From: Parabacteroides distasonis
GTDB lineage: Bacteria; Bacteroidota; Bacteroidia; Bacteroidales; Tannerellaceae
DNA length: 64,000 nucleotides
NCBI GenBank assembly: GCA_021531385.1
Contig: JAFBIR010000006.1
Location: 124,001-188,000 of the forward strand
Direction of reading: 5' to 3'
The stretch's first letter is position 1; each line of letters starts with the position of its first letter. The notes beneath the pieces were generated by a model. It did no database searches. It worked only from the letters and a program-made list of their open reading frames with translations, and was not told the origin of the DNA. Made by a program: the position numbers and the translations under genes. Of the stretch, positions 1 to 8,612 are shown piece by piece.

Positions 1-1
1 C

Positions 2-106
2 TGCATGTTCTTCTTGAAGAAGGCACACATCGGTGAGGTGCAAGCCTCGATCTGGCCCGAAGCGCAAATCGAGCGTTGCGAGCAACATCGAATCTATCTG
101 TTGTAA
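2..106 (+). CDS. 3' end of an unidentified gene (partial)
   Basis: An open frame enters from the left edge and stops with TAA at 104-106, giving 34 residues that include [11 protein letters not shown] and end in HRIYLL. There is no start codon in context because the gene begins outside the window. I do not recognise the family from this short tail. It lies 44 bases upstream of glnN on the same strand, so co-transcription is possible but not shown. Confidence 0.45.
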   Translation, partial: CMFFLKKAHIGEVQASIWPEAQIERCEQHRIYLL

Positions 107-150
107 GCGTTCAAAATGGAAAATTCAATATTATTTTAATAGGTTAGGTT

Positions 151-2337
151 ATGTCAAAGTTAAGATTTAGAGTAGTAGAATCCGCTTTCGAGAAAAAGGC
201 GAGCGAGGTGACTCCTCCCGCCGTGAAAGCATCTGAGTACTATGGTGAATTGGTATTCAACCGCGAGAAGATGTTTAAGTATCTACCAGAGAAGGCTTTT
301 GAGAAATTGGTAGAGACCATCGACAACGGTGCTCCGTTGGATCGGGAAACGGCAAACGCCGTAGCCGCTGGCATGAAAAAATGGGCGATGGAGAAGGGTG
401 TCACCCACTATACGCACTGGTTCCACCCGTTGACTGAGGGTACGGCTGAGAAGCACGATGCCTTCATCGAGCATGACGGCAAAGGTGGCGTGATCGAAGA
501 GTTCGAGGGCAAACTGTTGATCCAGCAGGAGCCGGATGCTTCCAGCTTCCCCAACGGTGGTATCCGCAACACCTTCGAGGCTCGTGGCTACTCTGCTTGG
601 GATCCCTCTTCACCCGCTTTCATCGTAGGCGATACGCTCTGCATCCCGACGGTCTTCATCGCCTACACGGGTGAGTCGTTGGACTATAAAGCACCGCTCT
701 TGAAAGCCTTGGAGGCGGTCAACAAGGCAGCCGTAGATGTCTGCCACTACTTCAACCCCGATGTAAAGAAGGTTTATGCTTACCTCGGCTGGGAGCAGGA
801 GTACTTCTTGGTGGATGAGGGTCTCTATGCCGCACGTCCCGACCTGTTGATGACGGGCCGCACCTTGATGGGCCATGAGAGCTCAAAGAACCAGCAGTTG
901 GAGGATCACTACTTCGGTGCTATCCCGACCCGTGTGATGGAGTTTATGAAAGAGTTGGAGATCGAGGCGTTGAAGTTGGGTATCCCTGTGAAGACTCGTC
1001 ACAACGAGGTTGCCCCCAACCAGTTCGAGTTGGCACCGATCTTCGAGGAGTGTAACTTGGCCAACGACCACAACCTGTTGATCATGGCCTTGATGCGGAA
1101 GATCTCCCGCAAGCATGGCTTCCGTGTCCTGCTGCATGAGAAACCCTTCAAGGGCGTGAACGGATCCGGTAAGCACAACAACTGGTCGCTTGGTACGGAT
1201 ACCGGCATCCTGTTGATGGGTCCAGGCAAGACACCGGAGGACAACCTGCGCTTCGTCACCTTCATTGTGAACGTATTGAAAGCCGTTTATACACACAACG
1301 CTTTGTTGAAGGCCAGCATCTCCAGCGCCACCAACGCACACCGCTTGGGCGCCAATGAGGCACCTCCCGCAATCATCTCCAGCTTCCTCGGCTCACAGCT
1401 GTCACAGGTATTGGAGCACTTGGAGAATAGCGACACAGAAGACTTCCAGTTGGCCGGCAAGCAGGGCATGAAGCTCGACATCGCACGCATCCCTGAGCTG
1501 CTGATCGATAATACAGACCGTAACCGTACCTCACCCTTCGCCTTCACCGGCAACCGCTTCGAGTTCCGTGCGGTCGGCTCACAGGCCAACTGTGCTTCCG
1601 CTATGCTCGTGTTGAACGCCGCCGTAGCGGAGCAGCTGAAGCTGTTCAAGGCCGAGGTGGACGAGAAGATCGCCGCAGGCAAAGAGAAATTCGCTGCCAT
1701 CATCGAGGTATTGCGTAAAGATATCAAGGAGTGCAAGGCCATCCACTTCGACGGCAACGGCTATAGCGACGAGTGGAAAGCTGAGGCTGCCCGCCGTGGC
1801 TTGGATTGCGAGACCAGCGTTCCGTTGATCTTCGATGCCTACCTGCGTGACCGTAGCGTAGCGATGTTCGAGTCAACAGGCGTGATGAACCGTAAGGAAT
1901 TGGAAGCACGCAACGAGGTGAAATGGGAGATGTACACCAAGAAGATCCAGATCGAGGCACGTGTCTTGGGTGACTTGGCAATGAACCACATCATCCCGAT
2001 GGCTACGAAGTATCAATCCTCACTGATCGACAACGTCTATAAGATGAAGGATCTCTTCCCGGCTGATAAGGCGGCTCATCTCTCCTCCAAGAACATGGAG
2101 ATCATCGAGGACATCGCCAACCGCACCATCTTCATCAAGGAGAAGGTCGATGAGATGGTCAATGCCCGCAAGGTGGCCAACAAGATCGAGAGCGAGCGTG
2201 AGAAGGCCATCGCCTACCACGACCAGATCGTACCGATGATGGAGGCTATCCGTTACCACATCGACAAGTTAGAGCTCGTGGTTGACGATCAGATGTGGAC
2301 GCTTCCGAAGTATCGTGAACTTTTATTTATCAGATAG
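151..2337 (+). CDS. glnN: Type III glutamine synthetase
   Basis: The product should make L-glutamine from glutamate, ammonia and ATP in the cytoplasm and is probably the main ammonia-assimilating enzyme. It has 728 residues, the usual size of the GSIII family and much larger than the roughly 450-residue GSI. Visible landmarks are the long GSIII N-terminal domain, NGSGKHNNWS around residue 345 (equivalent to the NGSGxHxHxS ATP/glutamate-site motif) and NRTSPFAFTGNRFEFR around residue 450, which carries the substrate-binding Arg residues. The ATG at 151 follows an AT-rich leader without a strong Shine-Dalgarno, as is normal in Bacteroidetes. A hairpin terminator follows at 2381-2420, so the gene is probably transcribed alone or with the upstream partial gene. 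Codon use is G/C-ending and highly biased, as expected for a highly expressed gene. Confidence 0.95.
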   Translation: MSKLRFRVVESAFEKKASEVTPPAVKASEYYGELVFNREKMFKYLPEKAFEKLVETIDNGAPLDRETANAVAAGMKKWAMEKGVTHYTHWFHPLTEGTAEKHDAFIEHDGKGGVIEEFEGKLLIQQEPDASSFPNGGIRNTFEARGYSAWDPSSPAFIVGDTLCIPTVFIAYTGESLDYKAPLLKALEAVNKAAVDVCHYFNPDVKKVYAYLGWEQEYFLVDEGLYAARPDLLMTGRTLMGHESSKNQQLEDHYFGAIPTRVMEFMKELEIEALKLGIPVKTRHNEVAPNQFELAPIFEECNLANDHNLLIMALMRKISRKHGFRVLLHEKPFKGVNGSGKHNNWSLGTDTGILLMGPGKTPEDNLRFVTFIVNVLKAVYTHNALLKASISSATNAHRLGANEAPPAIISSFLGSQLSQVLEHLENSDTEDFQLAGKQGMKLDIARIPELLIDNTDRNRTSPFAFTGNRFEFRAVGSQANCASAMLVLNAAVAEQLKLFKAEVDEKIAAGKEKFAAIIEVLRKDIKECKAIHFDGNGYSDEWKAEAARRGLDCETSVPLIFDAYLRDRSVAMFESTGVMNRKELEARNEVKWEMYTKKIQIEARVLGDLAMNHIIPMATKYQSSLIDNVYKMKDLFPADKAAHLSSKNMEIIEDIANRTIFIKEKVDEMVNARKVANKIESEREKAIAYHDQIVPMMEAIRYHIDKLELVVDDQMWTLPKYRELLFIR

Positions 2338-2380
2338 TCTTATTCAGACAGTAGTTTTTTGTTGATTGTTTTGTGTTTGC

Positions 2381-2420
2381 GAGGGGGAGCCTGCTGTGAA
2401 GCAAGTCTTCCCCTCTTTTT
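2381..2420 (+). terminator. Rho-independent terminator of glnN
   Basis: A stem pairs GAGGGGGAG (2381-2389) with CTTCCCCTC (2406-2414), with one G-T pair, and runs into TTTTT at 2416-2420. It lies 43 bases after the glnN stop. The opposite strand has no T-run after the stem, so I assign it only to glnN. Confidence 0.8.
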
Positions 2421-2429
2421 GCTATCAAG

Positions 2430-4157
2430 TTACAATACCTTGAGCTTCTTCAGGTAGTCCCGGATCTGCTCCATCCAGGTGTAGCTGCCTGTGCCCGGTG
2501 AAGCATGGTTCTGAAAACAGTGTTCACACAGCGCCAGCGTGTGGAGCTCGCACTGGATGCCCATGCTCCGCATCTTCTCCCACAACTTCACGGAGTTCAT
2601 CGCTGCCCAGCCATCCGCATCGCCATGGATGAAAAACATCGGGGCAGTCTGCTTGTCGAAACTGAAATCAGGTACGACCACTGCACTGTCATCGTTTCCT
2701 CCCGACGTGTTAGGGGCATTGTCGCCATCCGTGAGGGCGTAGGCGGGATAGATGCCCAAGCCCCACTGCACATTGCAGGGCAGCTTGTCGATCTCGTCGA
2801 TTGGCCAGTAAGACTGGTGCATCGAAGAGGTAACTCCCATCAGCGTCAAGTGTCCACCCGCTGAGCTACCCATGATACCAATCTGATCCGGATTCAACCC
2901 GTAGGAAGCCGCCTTACTACGCACCAAACGAACGGCACGCTGCAGATCCTGCCAAGCGGTGGTATGTTTCGCCAAACCCTTGGGACGAGGCGTGCGGTAC
3001 TTCATGGTCACCACGGTCATGCCCAAATCGTTCAGGTAACGACGAATCGGAGCTACCTCGAAGCCGTCGGGGTCGTTCCCCTCATAAGAGCCACCGCTAT
3101 AGATGATCTGGATCGCATCCGTCTTTTTCACTTTCGGGAAATGCCACTCGATGTAGGGCTTGCACTGGTGATCCTGCGCATCGGGCATTTGGCCAGCCGG
3201 CCAGACATCCTCCGCCACCTTCTCCCGACGGCCCGCATCGCTGGCAAAACGCTCCATGATGCTCTCTTTCGGGGCTAACTTCCGGTAGAACTCCATCTGA
3301 TTCATGAACTCGATGCCTCGCTCCAAGCCGAAGGCACCGTGCCCCTCATTGGGATAGAGGTGCAGCTCCGCCGGGATATGGCGACGGCGCAGCTCCCGGT
3401 AGATCAACGTAGAGCCGTTGGGCGAGTAAATGTCGTTGCCGCCATGATGGAGCGACATCGGGCAGGTCTTCTCGTCGAACTTGAACACATCTGAAAGCTT
3501 CACATCCAAGCCATAGCCTTGACGAGTGGCCGGTGTACCAGTCTCCGCATCTGTGGTGACGTATGCCGGGGCATTCACGATCGCCCAGTTGATGTGGCAG
3601 GGGATGGTGTCCATGGCATCCACCCGCTCGTAGGCCGGGGTCTGCGAACTGGTGGCCAACAACAATGCCAGATGGGAACCGGCCGACATAGAGATCGTAC
3701 CGATCTTCTCCGGATCGAATCCCCGCTTCTTGGCTTGGCTACGCACCAAGCGCACTGCCCGCTGCGCGTCCTCCCATGCGGTCTGATAGATGGGCAAGCC
3801 TACGGGACGTGGCGTGCGATAGACGAAGTTCACGCACTGAATACCCTGTTTGGTCAGGGTCTCGTGCCACAGTTTGATCAAGCCGACATCGCAGCAGCTC
3901 TCGTAGGCTCCTCCGGAGATCAAGATCATGCAGGCCCCGTTGCGCACCGAAGCGTCCGGCTGCTCGAACCATTCCAGATAGGCCACCCGATGCTTATCCG
4001 CATTGAACTTCGGATCGCCGGCCTCATCGGTCATCGCTGCGATCTGATGGTCTTGCCGATGGGGCATCTTCCCCTTCGGCCAAACGGTTTCCCGTTCCCA
4101 AGCGTAGCCGCTCCACCCACAGAGGAGGGCGACTACAAACAATAAGATTTTTTTCAT
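2430..4157 (-). CDS. Secreted tandem alpha/beta hydrolase (carbohydrate-esterase-like)
   Basis: This exported protein of 575 residues is probably an esterase that removes acyl groups from glycans. A signal peptide (MKKILLFVVALLCGWSGYA) is followed by two copies of the same alpha/beta hydrolase domain, at about residues 25-300 and 315-575. The duplication is obvious from YRTPRPxGL followed by RAVRLVRS in both halves (113-140 and 388-413). The nucleophile elbow is SMSAGS (Ser158) in the first copy and GSSAGG (Ser432) in the second, so the first has lost the classic GxSxG shape. Oxyanion-hole ISGGAYE/YSGGSYE and C-terminal Asp and His motifs (GGNDIY, NEGHG; HGDADG, CEHCF) are present in both. 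It is the last gene of the minus-strand glycan locus, 28 bases after the 754-residue glycosidase-like gene. The substrate is not evident. Confidence 0.8.
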   Translation of the reverse strand: MKKILLFVVALLCGWSGYAWERETVWPKGKMPHRQDHQIAAMTDEAGDPKFNADKHRVAYLEWFEQPDASVRNGACMILISGGAYESCCDVGLIKLWHETLTKQGIQCVNFVYRTPRPVGLPIYQTAWEDAQRAVRLVRSQAKKRGFDPEKIGTISMSAGSHLALLLATSSQTPAYERVDAMDTIPCHINWAIVNAPAYVTTDAETGTPATRQGYGLDVKLSDVFKFDEKTCPMSLHHGGNDIYSPNGSTLIYRELRRRHIPAELHLYPNEGHGAFGLERGIEFMNQMEFYRKLAPKESIMERFASDAGRREKVAEDVWPAGQMPDAQDHQCKPYIEWHFPKVKKTDAIQIIYSGGSYEGNDPDGFEVAPIRRYLNDLGMTVVTMKYRTPRPKGLAKHTTAWQDLQRAVRLVRSKAASYGLNPDQIGIMGSSAGGHLTLMGVTSSMHQSYWPIDEIDKLPCNVQWGLGIYPAYALTDGDNAPNTSGGNDDSAVVVPDFSFDKQTAPMFFIHGDADGWAAMNSVKLWEKMRSMGIQCELHTLALCEHCFQNHASPGTGSYTWMEQIRDYLKKLKVL

Positions 4158-4185
4158 GTTTCAATCTATAAGTTTATGTGTGTAT

Positions 4186-6450
4186 TTACAATGGACTGGT
4201 CGTCAACCAAACCTCCGGATGCAAATCGCCGAGCTGCTCCGCAGCGGCCTTTCGATCCGTGTCGGGACGGTCGGTATTGACATAGTTCGTGTTGCGACCC
4301 AACGACATCACGACCACCTCGATCGGCTTACCCGCCATCTCACGGGTGACCGGCAGGTAGTAGGTATAGTTGCGGTCGCTGTTCGCCGACTTATATTCCC
4401 ACGTGTTCGAGGTGAACGAGGGGGCACGATCGGGGCAACCCACGAATTGGCCATCCACCTTGAAGCCGACCCATGCGCCCTCCACGCCATGCACGCCATT
4501 CACGGCGACACAGAGGTAGGAATCCTCCGCCAACCGATCCGCAGAAAGAGTGAAGGTCCCCTTCCATGTCCGGTTGGCCTTGCAGTCGGCGCTGCCATAG
4601 GTGCGGAACAGGTTGTTCGCACGCCAAGCGGAGCGATCCACCAACCGACCATCCCGGTAGCCCTCCACCTCGTTCAAGCGAAGCGGACAGGGAGAGAAAC
4701 GGATGTAGCGCACGGCTCCCGCCTCCCGCAGATCAATCTCCATCTCCTTTCCAGCCAGGAAGGTGATCTCCTTCCAACTCTTCAAATCCGCAGAGACATA
4801 GGCCTGCACGCCCTCCTCCGATTTCAACGGTGCCAAGGAGTACTCATCGAAGGTATGGATCACCAAGCGATCAAGCCGCTGCGCCTCGCCCAGATCCAGA
4901 TGGAATCCGGATTGCCCTTGCTGGCGCACGTCACCCCAACGCATGGCGATAGAGAAGGCACTCTCCCGATCGCCATCAAAGAGGTAGCGATCCCAAATCT
5001 CCCGGGTCTTGAAATAGGGTTGATTGAAGAAGGCCTCCCGGGCTGCCTTTACTTGCAGAATGTTCGTTTCGCCCGAACGCAGCAGGGAGCGTACCTCCAA
5101 GGCATTGTTGTCGGCAGCAAAGCAAGTAGCGTAGTAGTAGCTCTCCACCTCCTCCGGCACGGGACAAGTCTTCAAGTCGGCTACCTTATAATGGTAATAG
5201 GGCTTGCGGGTGGTCAATGACTCCGGCACGATCTCCCGGTCGTCGCTCGCCTTTCCCTCAGTGGTCAAGCGGATTAATGCCGTACGGAAAGGTAGCACCT
5301 CCACCTCGATCGTCGAGCCATAGGCCTTGCCGCCCAAGTCCTCCACGAAGGGATAGTAGCTCTTTACCTGCACCTTGCGCTTGCTCCCTTTTAGGCCAAC
5401 CTCCTCGCCCAATTGAACCCGGTACTTCACCGGCTCCCAGGTCAGGTTACGCAGGGTCACGAAGCGGGTCTTGCCATCGCCTCGGCTGATCGCCTCCGGG
5501 CCATAGTTGGCCTCCGGCAAACGTTGCCCATCCACCAGGATGTCCCGGTAGCGGCGATGCAGGTTGTAGATGTAGGCCAACTGCGGAAACTCATCATCAC
5601 GCAGCAGCCAGGGATTAGCATAGATCTGCGGCGCGAGAATCAGGTTGCGGTTGAAGGCCTGCAAGATCAAGTCATCCTGCCAACCATCCAAACAGGAGGA
5701 GAGGCAAACGCCATGATCCTCCGTCAAGCGGGTCAGTCCCTCGGGGGCCTTACGGGCGATCGCCTGTCCCCGATGGTGCGGAGCGGTCATCCGATTGGTC
5801 ATGAACACGTCGATATAGGTCTCAGCGCCACCCAACAGAAAGGTGGTAGAGTGACGGGTAGCCTCGCCCAATTGCAGACGGTGGTTCAGCAGGACAAAGT
5901 CTGGGGCGATCTCTCGCACACGGGTCATCATCCGGTCGAACGCATCATATTTCTCCGGACGCAACTGGCCACAAACCGCATCCATCTTGAAGAGACGGAA
6001 ACCATAGTCACGCACCAAGCCAACCATCATCTCCTCCCGCTCCTTCGTCTCCTGCTCGGTCGTGCCGAAGCCATCGGGTCCGCCCCACAAACCAAAATGG
6101 ATACCCAACTCCGACGCCTCCTGACTCAACGGCCCGAACCCTTGCGGGAACTGCCGCCGGAAGCGATCCGACTTAGTGGAGCCATACATCTTCGCCCCAT
6201 CCACGGCTCCCGCATCGAAGGCATAGATGTCGAGTTGCATCCCGAACCGCTCCTTCATCCAACGAAAGAAGTCGAGGTTGATGCGGGTATGCGCATCCGT
6301 CGCTCCCTCGTTCGTGTTGTTGATCCATGAGAAATACTCAGCCTTGGAGGGGGTCCGCTCATCGGCACCACCCACCGGCCACGCCTTTTGCTGCGCTTGG
6401 AGACCATAGGCCAACAGACCTATGGCTCCTACTAAAATCTCTTTTCTCAT
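4186..6450 (-). CDS. Secreted clan-D-like alpha-galactosidase-type glycosidase with discoidin domain
   Basis: The 754-residue product starts with a signal peptide ending near AYGLQAQ. Residues about 25-400 look like a TIM barrel of the GH27/GH36 type. WGGPDGFG at about 122 and FKMDAVCG at 154-161 resemble the beta-strand that carries the nucleophile Asp (here Asp157). A beta-sandwich follows, then a discoidin (F5/8 type C) domain at about 465-590 and a final beta-rich domain. It probably acts on galactose or another sugar in a plant glycan outside the inner membrane. I cannot assign a CAZy family from sequence reading alone, and the acid/base residue is not clear to me. It sits between the glutaminase-A-like gene and the tandem hydrolase, with 26-28 base gaps, so co-transcription is likely. 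Confidence 0.7.
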   Translation of the reverse strand: MRKEILVGAIGLLAYGLQAQQKAWPVGGADERTPSKAEYFSWINNTNEGATDAHTRINLDFFRWMKERFGMQLDIYAFDAGAVDGAKMYGSTKSDRFRRQFPQGFGPLSQEASELGIHFGLWGGPDGFGTTEQETKEREEMMVGLVRDYGFRLFKMDAVCGQLRPEKYDAFDRMMTRVREIAPDFVLLNHRLQLGEATRHSTTFLLGGAETYIDVFMTNRMTAPHHRGQAIARKAPEGLTRLTEDHGVCLSSCLDGWQDDLILQAFNRNLILAPQIYANPWLLRDDEFPQLAYIYNLHRRYRDILVDGQRLPEANYGPEAISRGDGKTRFVTLRNLTWEPVKYRVQLGEEVGLKGSKRKVQVKSYYPFVEDLGGKAYGSTIEVEVLPFRTALIRLTTEGKASDDREIVPESLTTRKPYYHYKVADLKTCPVPEEVESYYYATCFAADNNALEVRSLLRSGETNILQVKAAREAFFNQPYFKTREIWDRYLFDGDRESAFSIAMRWGDVRQQGQSGFHLDLGEAQRLDRLVIHTFDEYSLAPLKSEEGVQAYVSADLKSWKEITFLAGKEMEIDLREAGAVRYIRFSPCPLRLNEVEGYRDGRLVDRSAWRANNLFRTYGSADCKANRTWKGTFTLSADRLAEDSYLCVAVNGVHGVEGAWVGFKVDGQFVGCPDRAPSFTSNTWEYKSANSDRNYTYYLPVTREMAGKPIEVVVMSLGRNTNYVNTDRPDTDRKAAAEQLGDLHPEVWLTTSPL

Positions 6451-6476
6451 ATCTTCATACGTTGCTGATCATCGAC

Positions 6477-8570
6477 TCACTTGCCCAACCGCTTCTCCAG
6501 CATACGAAGGAAGAAGCCACCGACCACGGAGCGTGCTTGGAATCCCCGCTGCTTGCCGCTCGTTGTGAAATACCAATCGCTGAGCGGAACACGGCTGGGG
6601 CTCTCGTTGGCGAAATCCCATACCGGCGACATCAACGCCTCGAAGTCCGCTTGGTTGCCCGTCAGGCAGGCCGACCAAAGAATCCAGTCATTCTTTGTAT
6701 AGTCCTCCCGGTTGTCGAGCGGCAGGCCGTAACGGTTCTGGATGGTCTTGTAGTAGGCCATCTCCGTAGCGGCTACCTCAGCGGGGAAGATATTCAGGTC
6801 GAGTAGGCGATCCCACACAAGATTGTACTTCTGGCTCCATGTGCCCGGCTTGTCGAAGGTAAGGCGGTAGTGGTCGCCATCGGCAGCCATCTTCACCCAC
6901 TTCTCGGCCATCAAACGAGCCGCCTCCGTGTATTGCTTGGCGATCTCCTCCTTGCCCAGCATCTGCGCCAAACGACCATAGCCCGCGATACCCATGATCG
7001 CCTTGATGGAGAGGTTGGTGTTGTGGGCGAAATGGCCGGCGAAGTCATCCGTGCAAAGTTGGTTGGCCGGATCGAGACCCTCCTTTAACAGGTAGTCAGC
7101 CCAAGTAGTCAACACCTCCCAATGCTTGGCCGCATAGTCGGCGTTGCCCTCCACCACAGCGATCGCCGTGGTCAGCACCAACATGTTGCCGCTCTCCTCC
7201 ACAGGCATATCCCCGTTGTAGGTCTGGCCGTTCGCAATCGGATAGGTACCCATGTCGTGTGCAGGAAAGGTTTTCTTCCACAAGCCACTCTCCGAGAAGC
7301 GGAAGATCGGATTCATCATGCCCTTCAGCAGCTCCGGGTTGTAACGCAGGAAAAGCGGTGCGGAGGGATAGGTCACATCCACCGTACCGATCGAGCCGTT
7401 GCTGTAACACTCCTTCGAGAAGAAGAGCAGGTTACCCTCTGGATCGGTCACCAATTTATGCGCGGCGATCGCCTGCCGATAGGCCAAGGCACACAGCTCG
7501 GCATACTTCTGTCCACCAGCTGCCACCGCCTCCGCCATCATCGTCGAGTCGAACGCCCCGCAACGACGCATCGTCTCCGCATAGGTCGCATCGCCCTGCT
7601 CAAAAGCCTGCTGGATGGAGATCTGCCCCTCATGCGTCCAGTAAGCCGGGCGGTTCTCGTGGAAATACTGGATAGATTGGATGTCATCATAGCCGATCAA
7701 GGCATGACCCGCCACCGGCTCTGCGCCCACCTTGCCAATCGGATCTACGTAGGCCAACACGGCGTTCTCTGCACGCAGGTCGGAAGAGACCGCAGCGGGC
7801 TTCTCCGGTAATTTACCCTCCTTCAAGAAGGCCTCACGGGCCTCCTCCGCCGGAGCGATCACCCCTTGCAAGCCGGCCTTCTTCGGCATGGCCAAATAGA
7901 AATAGCCCCAGTCGATCCGCACGCCGTCACCCTTGCGCTGCAAGATGGCCTGCTCCTCCGTGCCGGTCACGAGGTATTCCAACCGCTCACCCGTTTCCTG
8001 CCGATAGGCAACCGGCTGATCAGCGGTGTTGACCGCTAACTGCGGCGTAGCACTCAGGAAGAGCTGCACGTCATGACGCTTACCGTCCGTGGCTTGCAAC
8101 TGATAGGTCATATAGTTATAGGGGGAGCTCATCGCATCCAGGTCGTCGAGCAACATGGGGGCGGTGAAGATCAGATCTAACTGCACACCCCCACAGTCGA
8201 AGGTGTAGAAGGTCTGTGTCGGCATCACCGTCACCTTCCGCTGCACCGCTTTCTCGCCAAACGGAGCGGCCTGTGCCACGCTGTCGTGCGAGAAATAAAA
8301 ATCATTGCCACCCATGAAGCGGTAGGTCTGCCCATCCACACGCAGGCTACCCACCAAGGGATGCGCATGACCCGTCCAATGGCGCACCACATCGTCGTTC
8401 AACTGATCCGCAAACGACCAAGCGCTCATGAAGGGGTCGATTGTGATCAAAGGCACTGCCGGTGCCCGCAACGCATTTTCTGCAGCCGGCTGGTAAACCT
8501 CCACCGGCTTTTGCGGCTGACAGCTCATCATCGCTACCGCCGCACAAACTACTAATCCAATTCGTTTCAT
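6477..8570 (-). CDS. Glutaminase-A-like lipoprotein (DUF4964/DUF5127/DUF4965/DUF1793 architecture)
   Basis: A 697-residue lipoprotein: the lipobox VAMMSC gives Cys17. The N-terminal part (TIDPFMSAWSFADQLNDD, RHWTGHAHPLVG) is typical of the DUF4964/DUF5127 region. The second half (HDMGTYPIANGQTYNGDMPVEE, LCTDDFAGHFAHNTNLSIKA, KYNLVWDRLLDLNIFP) is typical of DUF4965/DUF1793. Fungal members have been called glutaminase A, but the alpha/alpha-barrel-like helical domain and its constant presence in Bacteroidetes polysaccharide loci suggest a glycosidase-type role. That part is inference. It is 42 bases downstream of the GH97 gene and probably in its transcript. Confidence 0.8.
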   Translation of the reverse strand: MKRIGLVVCAAVAMMSCQPQKPVEVYQPAAENALRAPAVPLITIDPFMSAWSFADQLNDDVVRHWTGHAHPLVGSLRVDGQTYRFMGGNDFYFSHDSVAQAAPFGEKAVQRKVTVMPTQTFYTFDCGGVQLDLIFTAPMLLDDLDAMSSPYNYMTYQLQATDGKRHDVQLFLSATPQLAVNTADQPVAYRQETGERLEYLVTGTEEQAILQRKGDGVRIDWGYFYLAMPKKAGLQGVIAPAEEAREAFLKEGKLPEKPAAVSSDLRAENAVLAYVDPIGKVGAEPVAGHALIGYDDIQSIQYFHENRPAYWTHEGQISIQQAFEQGDATYAETMRRCGAFDSTMMAEAVAAGGQKYAELCALAYRQAIAAHKLVTDPEGNLLFFSKECYSNGSIGTVDVTYPSAPLFLRYNPELLKGMMNPIFRFSESGLWKKTFPAHDMGTYPIANGQTYNGDMPVEESGNMLVLTTAIAVVEGNADYAAKHWEVLTTWADYLLKEGLDPANQLCTDDFAGHFAHNTNLSIKAIMGIAGYGRLAQMLGKEEIAKQYTEAARLMAEKWVKMAADGDHYRLTFDKPGTWSQKYNLVWDRLLDLNIFPAEVAATEMAYYKTIQNRYGLPLDNREDYTKNDWILWSACLTGNQADFEALMSPVWDFANESPSRVPLSDWYFTTSGKQRGFQARSVVGGFFLRMLEKRLGK

Positions 8571-8612
8571 GCTATACTTTTTCTATACTTTCTGCTTTTT
8601 CTTTTTTACCAT

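Noticed and set aside
4156-5220. 354-codon plus-strand open frame opposite the clan-D-like glycosidase
   Set aside because: Antisense shadow with His/Arg/Leu-rich, low-information sequence and no export signal, unlike the minus-strand gene.
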